A stretch of DNA of 64,000 nucleotides from Mya arenaria (taxonomy: Eukaryota > Mollusca > Bivalvia > Myida > Myidae): NCBI RefSeq assembly GCF_026914265.1, contig NC_069125.1, forward strand, positions 6,778,117 to 6,842,116, written 5' to 3'. A program made the translations under genes and the position numbers. Position 1 is the first letter of the stretch, and every line of letters starts with the position of its first letter. The notes beneath the pieces were generated by a model. The model ran no database searches. It saw only the letters and a program-made list of their open reading frames with translations, and had not been told where the DNA came from. Below, piece by piece: positions 10,650-23,650 of the stretch.

Positions 10650-13600
10650 ATGACCATACAATGGCAGGAGAGCTTCTGGCAATAACAAATATTGCCACCA
10701 TACAATGCCAGGAGACCTTCTAACCATAACAAATATCACCACCATACAATGGCAGGAGAGCTTCTGGCCATAATAAATATCGCCACCATACAATGACAGG
10801 AGAGTTTCTGACCACAACAAATATTGCCACCATACAATGCCAGGAGAGCTTCTGGCCATAATAAATATCGCCACCATACAATGACAGGAGAGTTTCTGAC
10901 CACAACAAATATTACCACCAAACAATGGCAGGGGAGCTTCTGACCATAACAAATATCACGACCATACAATGGCAGGGGAGCTTCTGACCATAACAAATAT
11001 CACGACCATACAATGGCAGGGGAGCTTCTGACCATAACAAATATCACGACCATACAATGGTAGGGGAGCTTCTGACCATTACAAATATCACGACCATACA
11101 ATGGTAGGAAAGCTTCTGAGCATAACAAATATCACCACCATACAATGGCAGGAGAGCTTCTGACCATAATAAATATCACGACCATACAATAGCAGAAGAG
11201 CTTCTGACCATAATAAATATCAGGATCATACAATGGCAGGAGAGCTTCTTACCATGACAAATATCACGACCATACAATGGCAGGGGAGCTTCTGACCATA
11301 ACAAATATCACCACCATACAAAGGCAAGGGAGCTTCTGACCATAACAAATATCGCGACCTGACAGTAGCATGGGAGCTTCAGACCATAAAAATGCCAGGA
11401 GAGCTTTTGACCATAACTGATACCACGACCATACACTGGCATGGGAGCTTCTGACCATAAAAAATATCGCGACCATACAATAACAGGGGAGTTTCTGACC
11501 ATAAAAAATATCACGACCATACAATGGCAGGGGAGCTTCTGACCATTACAAATATCACGACCATACAATGACAGGAGAGTTTCTGGCCATAGCAAATATT
11601 GCGACCATACAATGGCAGGAGAGGTTCTGGCCATAATAAATATCGCCACCATACAATGACAGGAGAGTTTCTGACCACAACAAATATTACCACCAAACAA
11701 TGGCAGGGGAGCTTCTGACCATAACAAATATCACGACCATACAATGGCAGGGGAGCTTCTGACCATAACAAATATCACGACCATACAATGGCAGGGGAGC
11801 TTCTGACCATAACAAATATCACGACCATACAATGGTAGGGGAGCTTCTGACCATTACAAATATCACGACCATACAATGGTAGGAAAGCTTCTGAGCATAA
11901 CAAATATCACCACCATGCAATGGCAGGAGAGCTTCTGACCATAATAAATATCACGACCATACAAAAGCAGGAGAGCTTCTGACCATAATAAATATCACGA
12001 CCATACAATTGCAGGGGAGCTTCTGACCATGACAAATATCACGACCATACAATGGCAGGGGAGCTTCTGACCATAACAAATATCACCACCATACAAAGGC
12101 AGGGGAGCTTCTGACCATAACAAATATCGCGACCTGACAGTAGCATGGGAGCTTCAGACCATAAAAATGCCAGGAGAGCTTTTGACCATAACTGATACCA
12201 CGACCATACACTGGCATGGGAGCTTCTGACCATAATAAATATCGCGACCATACAATAACAGGGGAGTTTCTGACCATAAAAAATATCACGACCATACAAT
12301 GGCAGGGGAGCTTCTGACCATTACAAATATCACGACCATACAATGACAGGAGAGTTTCTGGCCATAGCAAATATTGCGACCATACAATGGCAGGAGAGGT
12401 TCTGGCCATAATAAATATCGCCACCATACAATGACAGGAGAGTTTCTGACCACAACAAATATTACCACCAAACAATGGCAGGGGAGCTTCTGACCATAAC
12501 AAATATCACGACCATACAATGGCAGGGGAGCTTCTGACCATAACAAATATCACGACCATACAATGGCAGGGGAGCTTCTGACCATAACAAATATCACGAC
12601 CATACAATGGTAGGGGAGCTTCTGACCATTACAAATATCACGACCATACAATGGTAGGAAAGCTTCTGAGCATAACAAATATCACCACCATGCAATGGCA
12701 GGAGAGCTTCTGACCATAATAAATATCACGACCATACAATAGCAGGAGAGCTTCTGACCATAATAAATATCACGACCATACAATTGCAGGGGAGCTTCTT
12801 ACCATGACAAATATCACGACCATACAATGGCAGGGGAGCTTCTGACCATAACAAATATCACCACCATACAAAGGCAGGGGAGCTTCTGACCATAACAAAT
12901 ATCGCGACCTGACAGTAGCATGGGAGCTTCAGACCATAAAAATGCCAGGAGAGCTTTTGACCATAACTGATACCACGACCATACACTGGCATGGGAGCTT
13001 CTGACCATAATAAATATCGCGACCATACAATAACAGGGGAGTTTCTGACCATAAAAAATATCACGACCATACAATGGCAGGGGAGCTTCTGACCATTACA
13101 AATATCACGACCATACAATGACAGGAGAGTTTCTGGCCATAGCAAATATTGCGACCATACAATGGCAGGAGAGGTTCTGACCAAAACAAATATCGCGATC
13201 ATACAATGGCAGGAGTGGTTTTGGCCAAAACAAATATATTGTCCATACAATGGTAGGAGAGCTTCTGACCATAACAAATATCACGACCATACAATGGCAG
13301 GAGAGCTTCTGACCATAACAAATATTGCGACCATACAATGGCAGGAGAGGTTCTGACCAAAACAAATATCACCACCATACAATGGAAGGGGAGCTTCTGA
13401 CCATAACAGATATCACCACCATACAATGTCAGAAGAGCTTTAGACCATAACAAATATCACGACCATACAATGACAGGAGAGCTTCTGGCCATAACAAATA
13501 TCACGACCATACAATGGCAGGGGAGCTTCTGACCATAACAAATATCACGACCAAACAATGGCAGGAGAGCTTCCGACCATAATAAATATCACGACCAAAC

Positions 13601-13825
13601 TATGGCAGGGGAGCTTCTGACCATCACAAATTTCACGACCATGCAATGGCAGGAGACCTTCTGACCATAACAAATGTCACGACCATAAAATGGCAGGGAA
13701 GCTTCTGAACATAACAAATATCACGACCATACAATGTCAGGAGAGATTCTGACCATAACAATTATCACGACCATACAATGGCAGCAGAGCTTCTGACCAT
13801 AACAAATATCACGACCATACGAGTA
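10650..13825. repeat. 44-bp satellite array with 775-bp higher-order repeat
   Basis: About 72 copies of a 44-bp monomer (core ACAATGGCAGGAGAGCTTCT, then ACCATAACAAATATCACG). From about 10859 to 13183 the array is built of three consecutive 775-bp higher-order units. The diagnostic variants (ACCACCAAACAATGG; a shortened block around AAAAATGCCAGGAGAGC) recur at 10914, 11689 and 12464, exactly 775 bp apart, with only a few differences. Single monomers inside a unit differ far more than the units differ from each other, so unit-level amplification was recent. Runs of open frames on both strands are by-products of the stop-poor monomer. Confidence 0.95.
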
Positions 13826-15602
13826 CACCATTGAGACCATTGTCGACAATTAACAAACTGAAGAAAGCTTGATGAGCGGCCTGAATTGAGCTCGATTAAG
13901 TTTTTCGATAACTCTTTTATGATATTAACAATGTTATCTTGTTTTCTGTATTTTCTGCTTTATCAGTGAACTCAAAGTAAAAACGTAATTTAAAGTGAAT
14001 ATGTTTTGGTCGAGTAAGTCCGCAGTTTGAATTTCCTACCGTGTTACAATGAAAATATTTTGTTATACATTGAAGTTCAATACATTGAACAGTTATTTAA
14101 ATTTATATTTAAAAAACAAACAAAGTAACTTTACACCTTTTAATTGAAATGTTGAACGAACTGATATCAGGACATCCTAGCTAATATATCAGAACAGAAT
14201 CAGAAGTAGCCTCGGTAGATCGTGAATGTAATATACGTTCAAGCAACGCATTTGATTATAAACAAAAACAACAACAACGCGTCACTGTGACATGAACAAT
14301 TGAATATATTTTGCTGTTGTTGCTGTTGTTGTTTTTATTGTCTTGAAATCGACAGCTGTGCCAAATGGGGGATTTAAGAGGGCGTGAGATGTATAAGTCG
14401 TCCAAATTCCATAGCAGCATGTTTCAGTTGGTCATTTTGGTCACGATTGGTCAATCTGCATTTGAATAAATTATCTCTACTTCATCAAAGTATTTTAGTG
14501 TATGCGTGTTAGCTTGTGCTCGTTTAATCCGAGAACAGTCATGTTTATGTTTTAGCCAAATTGGTCTTATTGAATAATAAAAATAATATTAATGAACATT
14601 TCATAACGCTTGAAATATTATCGATACCATGGAAACCTTTCAATCTGCCTCCATGCAACATGATTCCAACTGTACCCTAGTACTTTGATTGTGATTAGTT
14701 TTAAAGCAATGGTTGCTAGTAATTATCATTATAATGCAGTTGATTGAGATAGGATAGGAATACGCTATAGTTTACTCACCATGTCTTAAGCAGATACAAA
14801 ACAATTAGATACGATATGATTACAGGGCCGCAGCATGTAAACAAATAATTCGATTAATGGTAAACTATACAAACACGTGTTCTGGAGCTAATTAATGGTT
14901 GAAATGTTATAACATCCTATACTATTTAGTATGCGTGTGTTAGTAAATATATCAACAAATCTGCGTGATTATAACAATTGTCTGGCTTATCTAAGTTCCC
15001 TTTATTTTGGGCATACGAGAAGATAGTAGTGCTCAGATTCTACCTGATTCATGTTGCATGATACACAAATTCATGCATTTATTTCAATAATACATGTACA
15101 ATGGACACAGCACGCCTACCTCGGTAATATCACGTGATAACACCGACTAGCCGATCACGCATAAGGAATGACATACCCAGTACTTTTTTTACGAACTAAT
15201 TGGAAAAATACCAAATAATTGCTAAACTTAAATAAATTGTAAACTATGTGGTACTTCAGTTTTTACGTTTCAATGCATTGTACACATCGATGCCAAGTTT
15301 ATGTCAGTTTTCGACAATTTTCTTTTATTTTTCGCTATTTTATCATATGTGAGACAGCCCCTTCAACGCTTATTTTGATTTGCCACACTTTATTTCGTAA
15401 TAAAAAAGTGCAGTTTCCAAACCACGAGCAAGTCCCTTATACGAAGCTTAGCTCACTAATTTTGTTTACGGTATTATTTGTGTTATTTACATTCATTTTA
15501 AAGACAATCTATTTTTGATGGTTATCATGACAGGTATCACTATTTGTGATTAAGTATTTAATCAAGATAAAGTAAGAAAGTAGGCGTAAGGAAATAAGCT
15601 AC
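13826..15602. other. AT-rich intergenic sequence
   Basis: No gene recognised. The one structure seen is an imperfect inverted repeat of AACAACAAC and GTTGTTGTT tracts at about 14262-14342. Confidence 0.5.
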
Positions 15603-15816
15603 TGTAACGTGCGACCTCAACATGGCCAACAGATCCCTTCAGAGAAAAAGCATGTTCGACCATGAAGGGGTCCGCTGGTCTTTATATACAGTAAATTCTC
15701 AATCCACACAGAGCCCGGGCTTTGCTTATTTGCATATTACCAACCAAGTAAACATACGTACTATGAACGTACTTCCGTATATAACGGACATCCGCCGCCT
15801 TCAGCGGACCGTTACA
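15603..15816 (-). mobile_element. Solo-LTR-like element, TGTAACG family, copy 1
   Basis: A 214-bp element with ends TGTAACG and CGTTACA, flanked by the identical 4-mer CTAC (15599-15602 and 15817-15820). A TATATAAAG box is read on the minus strand, which sets the orientation. TG...CA ends, a TATA box and a 4-bp target duplication fit a solo LTR of a Ty3/gypsy-type element. Related copies are at 22075-22272 and 39462-39690, both in plus orientation. No internal coding region; treated as a fossil. Confidence 0.65.
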
Positions 15817-16496
15817 CTACTTATAAGAACTTTCGAGCAGTTGGGCCTGGGTCCGCATTACAGAAGCACCTGAATTGCTTTAAACATAGTTTACCGGAGG
15901 TGTTAACTTTCAATTGTTATATTTCTTTATTGTTATAACTTTCAAGATGTTTCAACAATCAAGCCTCTGGCTCCAATACCACGAAAATACTTAAGTCAAA
16001 TCTCAATCTTAGTCTCAACTCATTTAACCACATAGCATTAAGTCATTAAAATCATATATGTTTTGACACCTTTTAAAAGCATATTCTATCATAGGATATG
16101 TTGATAAACGCCTTTGGTCAAGATTCCAAGGGAAAACTATTCTACAGCCAAAAATATATTTCGGTACAATTTATTGACGTTTTTTAACGATTACTTAAGT
16201 CTATTTATTCGCTCTAGAATTAGTTTTCTTTGACATATTGACAAAATATATTTATTAACACATTCTATAAGAACATCTATGAGAACAAACGTTTTCAAAA
16301 AGTATAAAAAAGCATGCAAGATTTTGATTAATCTTACCAGAATGTTGTTCAACTTGGCTAAGTATGCAATAACGGTTTTTGTCGCACATGGATGTGGTGT
16401 TGGCCGCCTGGTTCGTTATTGGGTTCTTTGTATAATTTGTTGTCTGCTCCCGACAACGCCCGATTCAGTCTCAAGTAACACGTTCTATCCTCCGTA
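15817..16496. other. Non-coding stretch before LINE 1
   Basis: No host gene recognised. The part from about 16380 may be the 5' untranslated region of the LINE that follows. Confidence 0.4.
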
Positions 16497-19400
16497 ATGA
16501 CGTTTCCTATTGTTTCTGTTCTGCGTTGTCGGTCACTTGTTAACCGTCCAACAGCTTTGTTTCTATCTTCTCGTTTACTTTCTATATCCGGAGTTATTCA
16601 TCCAAATCCAGGACCAACTTCCACTTAGGACGACCTAGATAATTCATTTCTTTCATCTTTTTACAGCGACTTAATCAACAGTGGGCTCAGCGTTGTGCAT
16701 CTCAATATTCAGAGTCTACGATCAAAACTTGAACTCATAGAGGTCGAACTTCAAAACTATGACATTCTTATATTTTCTGAAACCTGGCTTTCCCCTGAGA
16801 TTTCCAGCGAAAATATAAAAATTGCCGATTTTAGCCATCCGTTCCGTTGTGACAGAGTAGGTAGGCCTGGAGGCGGGGTCGCAATTTACGTTCGTGATGG
16901 TATCACAGCGACCGAAAGGACTGACCTGTCTGTTAACGGTATAGAGGCCATATGGATAGAAATTAACATTAATAGGAAAAAACTATTTGTTGGTGGATTC
17001 TATCGCCCCCTCCCCCCAACTCTAACAATAACCATTGGAACCTTATGGAACACAGCTTTGACCAAGCATTTAACCAAGCTGCCGACGACATTCTTATCGC
17101 AGGAGATTTCAATATTAACCAATCAATTCCATCCAACAAACTTTCAAATCTTATTAATTCGTACAATGCACATCAATTTATAGATAATCCCACTCATTTC
17201 ACAGAACATTCAAACAGTATTATCGATGTATTTATCGTAAAGCATGCACATAATGTAATCTCAAGCTTCGTATCAGATCCTATCACACAGCTCTAACAAG
17301 ATATCACTGCCCAATAGTCTGCGAACTTAAATTCACAAAATTCAAAACAAGCAATTATAAACGTCACATATGGCTTTACGACAAGGGTAACTATGGCGAA
17401 TTCCAAAATAAATTGCAAGCAACAAACTGGGAAACCATTCTCAACTCAAACAACATCGATTAGACAGCATCCAGTATATCAGATACAATTATCTCAGCAG
17501 CTCTACCACAGTGGAGAACCCACGTGACTTTTTTTGGTAAAGTGCACGGCAATAAATGTCAACAAGTCTCGATCCAGGTAAGGTTTTTAAAGATAACTTT
17601 CTTAATATTTGGAGAATGTTTGTGAAATAAAGACCATAAACCCCGCATTTAAGAGCTCTATTCACGGTATTAAAAAACTTCTCTAATATTCTAAAGGTTT
17701 CCTGAAAATCTTGACCAACTGGTTTCTCAGAGTTGAAATCTAAGGCAAAGTACGCGGCTTTTGACAAATCTATCGCTTTACTTCATGTTAGCCGTAAATA
17801 ATTCATACACAATTCTTATTTTAAGCAAATTTGATATATTTTAAAGTTTTCAGCGTGTATTGTTGAACTTCTTATAGCTATTTCAAAGGCGAAAACCAAA
17901 CTAAAACCAAATTGATAAAGTACACGGACATTTTAGGTTTGATAAAGTACACTGTCGTTTACAACCTTCAGCGTATATACTCATTATTTCACTGACTGGT
18001 GCTAAAACGAGTTATCATACATTTATTTATTATTTATATTCTTCAAATTCATTATTGAACATTGCTCCATGTTTGAAAAAACGCATTGTAATGGAGTGGC
18101 AATGGAAGAATGAATGCGTTTTAACAGTTAGACCGACGGAGTCGCCTAAATGATGGGCTCATTTTCATGAATCATGGAAACATGTGTTATCACACTAAAA
18201 TTCAATCCCGTATTTTAACAATATATTCGCAATTGACATAATAAAAGGGCTTGAAGTTCTTGTAAAGGGTGTTCCACTTCTTTTTCGTAACGTATATGTA
18301 AAACGTGTTTGTATTCATTATGCATGGTAAACAGTAACACATTACTGCTTAATAACTCTTCATTTTGTCAATTTTGAGAAAGAAAAGTGTTCTTGTACTT
18401 TTAATGTCTTCGATTGCTAGCTGATTTGATAGACTTATGATTTTGTGACATTTGTTTCATTTCAGAATATGAAGACTCCGACTTTATGCAAAGAATGCGG
18501 AATAGCATTTCAAAAAAAACACAACAAAAACAACATCTACTAGACCACGATAGAAGACATTCTGGTCAATTGCCATTGTTTTTGCGGGGAAGTGTTTACA
18601 CAGACACAGGTTAGTTTTTAGCTTTATTTTTTCGCAGAAAAATAAGAATATACTAAGAGTTATACTTTTATTATGACTCCCCTCGTGTAGAGGTTAAGAT
18701 TTGCCGTCGTCTGTCCGTGTTTCAGTGGACAGGGTCGTTTAGTTTTATGATGCTGATTACACGATCAAACACTCATTGCGTGGCAGTAATATAGTGTTTT
18801 TTTATAAATTATATTCAAGTACTGACATTGCCAGCATTTCTCGCGAACTTGTGACAGTACATGTCTTTTAATAGGTGCAGCAATCACGTTTGCAAATATT
18901 CTGGCAAAAAAAATAGATCAAATTTGCTTAAAATAAGAATTGTGTATGAATTATTTACGGCTAACATGAAGTAAAGCGATAGATTTGTCAAAAGCCGCGT
19001 ACTTTGCCTTAGATTTCAACTCTGAGAAATCAGTTGGTCAAGATTTACAGGAAAACTTTAGGATATTAGAGAAAGTTCTTTATTACCGTGGAAAGAGCTC
19101 TTAAATGCGGGGTTTATGGCCCTTATTTCACAAAAATTCTCCAAATATTAAGAAAGTTATCTTTAAAAAAATGTAACAATAAGACCTAATGACATCCCTT
19201 GGATAAACAATATGATTCGCAAACAAATAAAAATAAAATAATACACAAATTAGCTAAACGGCAAAACACTAATACAGCCTGGTCAAATTTTAGGAGGTCC
19301 AGAAATAAAGTCATATACTCAATTCGAAAGGCAAAAGAAGAACATGAAAACAAGTTAATAGTAGCAATATCTCATCTTAAAATAGTTTAAACTAGTAAAA

Positions 19401-21377
19401 AACCTTACAAATAAACAAACAAATGCAATTTTACCAACATTAATAGAAAATGATCGCACTGCGTCAACAGATCAAGAGAAAACTGAAATGCTTAACAACT
19501 ATTTCTGTAAACAATCAACACTTCCAGATGAAAACACTCAACCGCTCCCTCACGTACGAAATGCTACATCAGTCTTATCAGACATCGTCATCTCTCCTCA
19601 AGATGTCTAAGACGCGATTACCTCTTTCGACCCTTCAAAGGCTTGTGGACCCGATCTAGTCAGTCCCAGACTTATACGAGAAGGTGCACCTGTGCTTGCT
19701 ACGCCCTTATTAATATACTTTAGTAAACTAATTCGTCAATCTGTTTTTCCGTCGTCATGGAAACTTGCAAACGTTTCTCCGATCTTTAAAAAAGGAGACC
19801 CGTCTAATCCAGCCAACTACCGGCCTATTTCGTTGCTCAGCTGTCTTTGAAAACTGATGGAGCGCTGTATCCATAAGGTTCTTTATAACTATCTCGTTAG
19901 TAACAAACTGTTATCCACTCTCCAATCAGGCTTTATCAAGGGTGACTATATAATCAACCAGCTTACATTCTTATACAATGACGTCTGCAAAGCGCTTGAC
20001 GATGGCAAAGAAGTTCGTGCAGTCTTCTGTGATATTTTTAAAGCGTTTGATTGGGTTTGGCATCGAAGTCTCCTCCACAAACTATCTGCTCTTGGTATTT
20101 CTGGCTCTTTGCTTCGTTGGTTCTCTTCCTATCTATCATTTCGCCAACAGCGTGTGTTATATGCTGGTTTCTCGTCATCTTGGTCTTCTGTCAACGCCGG
20201 TGTCCCCCAGGAGTCAATTCTCGGCCCACTTCTATTTCTCGTTTATATAAACGACATCACAACGGACATCAATGCCAATATTCGCTTATTTGCTGACGAT
20301 ACAAGTTTATACATCGTGGTCGACCATCCCGACACAGCTAGCACTATACTTAACATAGATCTTTAAACCGTCTACGCCTGGTCCCGAACATGGCTTGTTT
20401 CCTTCAATCCAGACAAGTCTAAGTCTATGATATTTTCTAGAAAACACAATAAGCCTGTACATCCACAACTTTACATGAACCATATTCCAATAGAACAAGT
20501 CGAGTAACAAAAACATCTCGATATAACACTCTCAAACGATGCCAAATGGACACAGCACATCACTCTAATGTTGGGAAAAGCTTGGCAACGTATCGGTCTG
20601 CTTAGGTCCTTAAAGTATCACCTTAATCGTCCCACTTTAGAAAAAATGTACATGTCTTTTATTCGACCGCTTTTGGGGTATGGTGACATCTTATGGGACA
20701 ACTGCACAAATCAGCAAAAATCTGATAAAGAGTCTATGCAAAATGAGGCTGCTCGTATAAGTTCAGGTGCAACTAAATACTGTAATATCAACTCAATGCT
20801 CGCTGAACTAAAATCTGAGTCCCTAGCAGACAGGCGTAGAAAACACAAGCTTATTACCTTTTACAAAATATACAACTCACTTTCTCCTAAATATCTAACA
20901 GATCTTATTGCCGCACAAGAACAAACACGATACAATCTTCGAACTGCCAACAACATCCCAACTATTATAGTAAGAACACAACTTTACCAAAACTCTTTCC
21001 TTCCAGCAACTATATGTGAATGAAATAAACTTCTATACAACATCAGAAATCTGCCGTCTTTGATATCGTTTAAGAAATCTCTAAATCCAAACATGTCCAA
21101 GGCCAAACCAATATTCAGCTTTGAATCACGCACTGGACAAATATTACACACTAGATTAAGACTTGGCTGCAGCTCACTTAACTATGACCTCCATCGAAGA
21201 TCAATAGTCGATTCCCCTTTGTGTCGTTGCGGATCCGTCGAAACTGCCGAACACTTCTTACTTTATTGTCCACTGCTTGTAGACATTCGACGCCGCTTCT
21301 TGAGCAATATGCCATGTGCACCCATTTATCAAAATCTCCTCTATGGAAACGAAACTCTTTTATTTGAACATAACTAA
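16497..21377 (+). mobile_element. LINE 1: decayed non-LTR retrotransposon with 2A-like motif
   Basis: An ATG at 16497 opens a frame ending in a 2A-like motif (GVIHPNPGP, 16590-16616), soon followed by an in-frame TAG (16626-16628). The apurinic endonuclease then reads VVHLNIQSLRSK, SETW, GGGVAIYV, GGFYRP, AGDFNIN and IIDVFIV (16677-17296), with frame changes near 17030 and 17290. After a large insertion (about 17512-19170) come the pre-RT linker and the reverse transcriptase: PIFKKGDPSNPANYRPIS, FCDIFKAFD (motif A), GVPQESILGPLLF (motif B, Glu where Gly is usual) and FADDTSLY (motif C). The C-terminus has a CRCG...H...C knuckle and no RNase H. At least four in-frame stops (19848, 20364, 20505, 21021) show it is dead. 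I place it in the Jockey superfamily (CR1/L2-like), where N-terminal 2A-like motifs are known. Confidence 0.9.
17512..19172. mobile_element. Long-inverted-repeat element inserted in LINE 1
   Basis: Arms of about 260 bp at 17584-17842 and 18906-19170 are reverse complements with roughly 90% identity (shared landmarks CCCCGCATTTAAGAGCTC and AAGTACGCGGCTTTTGAC). They enclose about 1.06 kb. The insertion splits the LINE between its endonuclease and the VTIRPNDIPWI linker. Inside, 18466-18609 looks like an exon: acceptor TTTCAG before it, donor GTTAGT after it, and text resembling one C2H2 zinc finger (CKECGIAF, then LLDHDRRHSG in another frame across an A-rich run). Exact ends and target duplication are unclear. 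Long arms fit a MULE-like or foldback element that picked up a host exon. Confidence 0.65.
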
Positions 21378-21773
21378 GTAATATTTTCACTTGTACAGTC
21401 GTACATAACTGCCTCTAGGCGGTTCGGTTACCAATGAGCAGCAACAAACAATACACGAAGACCAACCCTCCCTGGCGTGTCGGGCTGATCACGCCTATCC
21501 CATAATCGGTGTGCGACCAACAATTTTCATTTTTTTATCATTGTTAGATAATATTAATAAGACAAAATCTATCAATTATAATCATTGTCAACGTAGCAAA
21601 TACCATGTCTCATCTGTTTCTTATGCACTAAGTAGAGGAGCAGAATTAATATAAGTTATTTCTTGTTTTCTAATCCTCGAACATATTGTGATGTATTTCA
21701 TTTCTATACATATAACGTATGTATGTTTGTATGCTATTTGTCAAATAACTAAAGTTAAACCTAAGAGGAACTG
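21378..21773. other. 3' flank of LINE 1
   Basis: Probably LINE 3' untranslated sequence for the first 150 bp, then AT-rich sequence. No gene seen. Confidence 0.4.
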
Positions 21774-22329
21774 CAATTGGAACACCTCGGCCATATTCTA
21801 TCGAAAAGACAAAAAATGATGTATGTGGAAAGTTTACAATATTAGAGTTTTACATTTAACAACGCTGCCAAAAGATCGCGTAGTCAATATAGCATTTAAA
21901 TATGAGGACTTTACTCTTAGGAGTCTGAAATATTAATGCAACAATACATATCATTGGGAATCAATTTGAAATTAGCAAAACAGCTTTCACGTTAAAACAC
22001 TTCACTTGATCAATAATAGTATTATTAGTTTTACGGACTACTTTTTCAGGCATACAACATGTCAACATAACTAGTGTAACGGTCGCTGTAGGCGACGGAA
22101 GTACGTTCATAGTACGTATGTTTACTTGGTTGGTAATATGCAAATTAGCAAATCCTTTGCTCTGTGTGGATTGAGAATTAACTGTATATAAAGACCAGCG
22201 GACCCCTCCAGGGTCGATCATGCTTTTCTCTGAAGGGATCTAGTTGGTGTTTGTTTAACGTCGCACGTTACACTAGTAACTAGTTACCGAGGTTGTTTTC
22301 GATGGAAACAGCCGAGGTGTTCCGGTGGT
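21774..22329. mobile_element. MULE-like MITE, split by a solo LTR
   Basis: The left end (ATTGGAACACCTCGGCC) and right end (GGCCGAGGTGTTCC-type, here GCCGAGGTGTTCCGG) match in inverted form and match the ends of the MITEs at 29288-29622 and 30508-30845. Without the LTR at 22075-22272 and its 4-bp duplication the element is about 350 bp, close to the 335-338 bp of the other copies. TAAGAGG occurs near both outer flanks, but the exact target duplication is unclear. Confidence 0.55.
22075..22272 (+). mobile_element. Solo-LTR-like element, TGTAACG family, copy 2
   Basis: A 198-bp element with TGTAACG...CGTTACA ends, TATATAAAG box on the plus strand and a 4-bp target duplication CTAG (22071-22074 and 22273-22276). 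It is nested inside the MITE at 21774-22329, so it is the younger of the two insertions. Fossil; no coding region. Confidence 0.65.
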
Positions 22330-22994
22330 ATAAGAGGTTAAGGATACACTCTCACCTAAGTACATAAAAAAACCGTGTGGTTCGCACATTTTGCTTGCAT
22401 TAAATTTAGCGATTTGACCTTTTGTAAAGATATGGCACAGCCCATAACGGAGGTAGAAGGGTCTTCCGATTGGTTTGGTATCCGTCTCCGCATACTTGAT
22501 AGAGACAAGTGCGCGTAAGATGGGAGCCACGTGTCGTGTGCTTCTAGCTGGATTTGGTTTCCGTCTTCAGTAAGATTACTTTAATGAGTTTCATGTACAT
22601 ACGTCCAAGGAAAAATGACTATCAGCTGTTGTGATAAAACGCCTTTCGGACATTTCTGTCTCACACTGTTTCCGTCGATACATTAACATGTGCCACAATG
22701 TATTTATCGAAACATTGGTTCGGAGAGCCAATTTTTAATGTTACATAAATTGGCCTTTGTTCACATTTTAAATAGGCAAACATTGTTCACTTCTGAAATT
22801 TGATAGTAAATGGTATAATTGAATATGGTCAAATCGCATTCTATGCTTATAGGAATGCATTATATAAATGATTCATGTGTAAGGGCGTGAAAATGGAGGA
22901 TTTTGAGCTCAATGGACAGTTTGGTTTCAAGGTTATCGGCTAGCCGGAGTGCTATGGTTCTCGAGTACCATAGGGCCTTAAATTACGTTCCTTT
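22330..22994. other. Non-coding stretch
   Basis: No gene recognised; nothing repeats elsewhere in the window. Confidence 0.4.
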
Positions 22995-23232
22995 GGACCA
23001 GGGGCGAGTCCAGGGTTTGACGTTAGAGGGGGTGTAAATAAGGAGTGTAACTATTTTGGGCAGGGTTTTTTGGGGTATTCCCCCAATAAAATTTTATTTA
23101 TTTTTGGTCCGAATGGTGCATTTTGGGCGTATTTTATTAGTTTTGTTTTCACATATTGAATAAGAAAGTAAACTTGGACGATTTAGGCGGGGGGCGGCGG
23201 ATGCCCCCACTCCACTTGGAACCGCTTGTGTT
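22995..23232. repeat. Interspersed repeat, GGGGCGRGTCCAGG family, copy 1
   Basis: Opens GGGGCGAGTCCAGGGTTTGACG and continues AGAGGGGGTGTAA. A related opening occurs at 40229-40270 (GGGGCGGGTCCAGGAATTG, then GAGGGGCGTAACTAAGG). Family not identified. Confidence 0.45.
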
Positions 23233-23650
23233 AACACGCGACTGTGACTTATACCATATGGTCGTCATACTTCTAGGCGGAAGTTTTTATATTTTGCTTA
23301 GGTTGATATATATTTAATATTATCATAGTGTACAACCCATTTATGTCTATACATTTAACAATTAATGATAAGAAAAGTATCCCCCGTCTTAAAGCTCAGT
23401 ATACTTTAAATTCCTTTCTAAAAATAAATAGGTTTTGATCCATAAAATTATATCTTATGGGTATGTAACCTAAATTTGCAAATGGGTTTCTATAAATAGT
23501 AACTGATTCGACAAAATGCGCGCATGCGTAGATAGCGAACCATCATTGAAATACAGAACACAGAAAGCATATAGTTTTTAGTTTAACTAATTTTGAGAAA
23601 ATTTAATAATTATCAAGGGAGGGAACTCTTTCTTAGCGCCGAATGTTTAA

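Noticed and set aside
10626-13453. Many 60-140-codon frames translating as WSEAPLPLYGRDICYGQK-like repeats
   Set aside because: They are frame shadows of the stop-poor 44-bp satellite; 44 is not a multiple of three, so the peptide changes frame every monomer, and no start or splice context exists.
17489-17767. 92-codon minus-strand frame (KAAYFALDFNSEK)
   Set aside because: It coincides with the left arm of the inverted-repeat element; its counterpart in the right arm is not kept open, and no homology was recognised.
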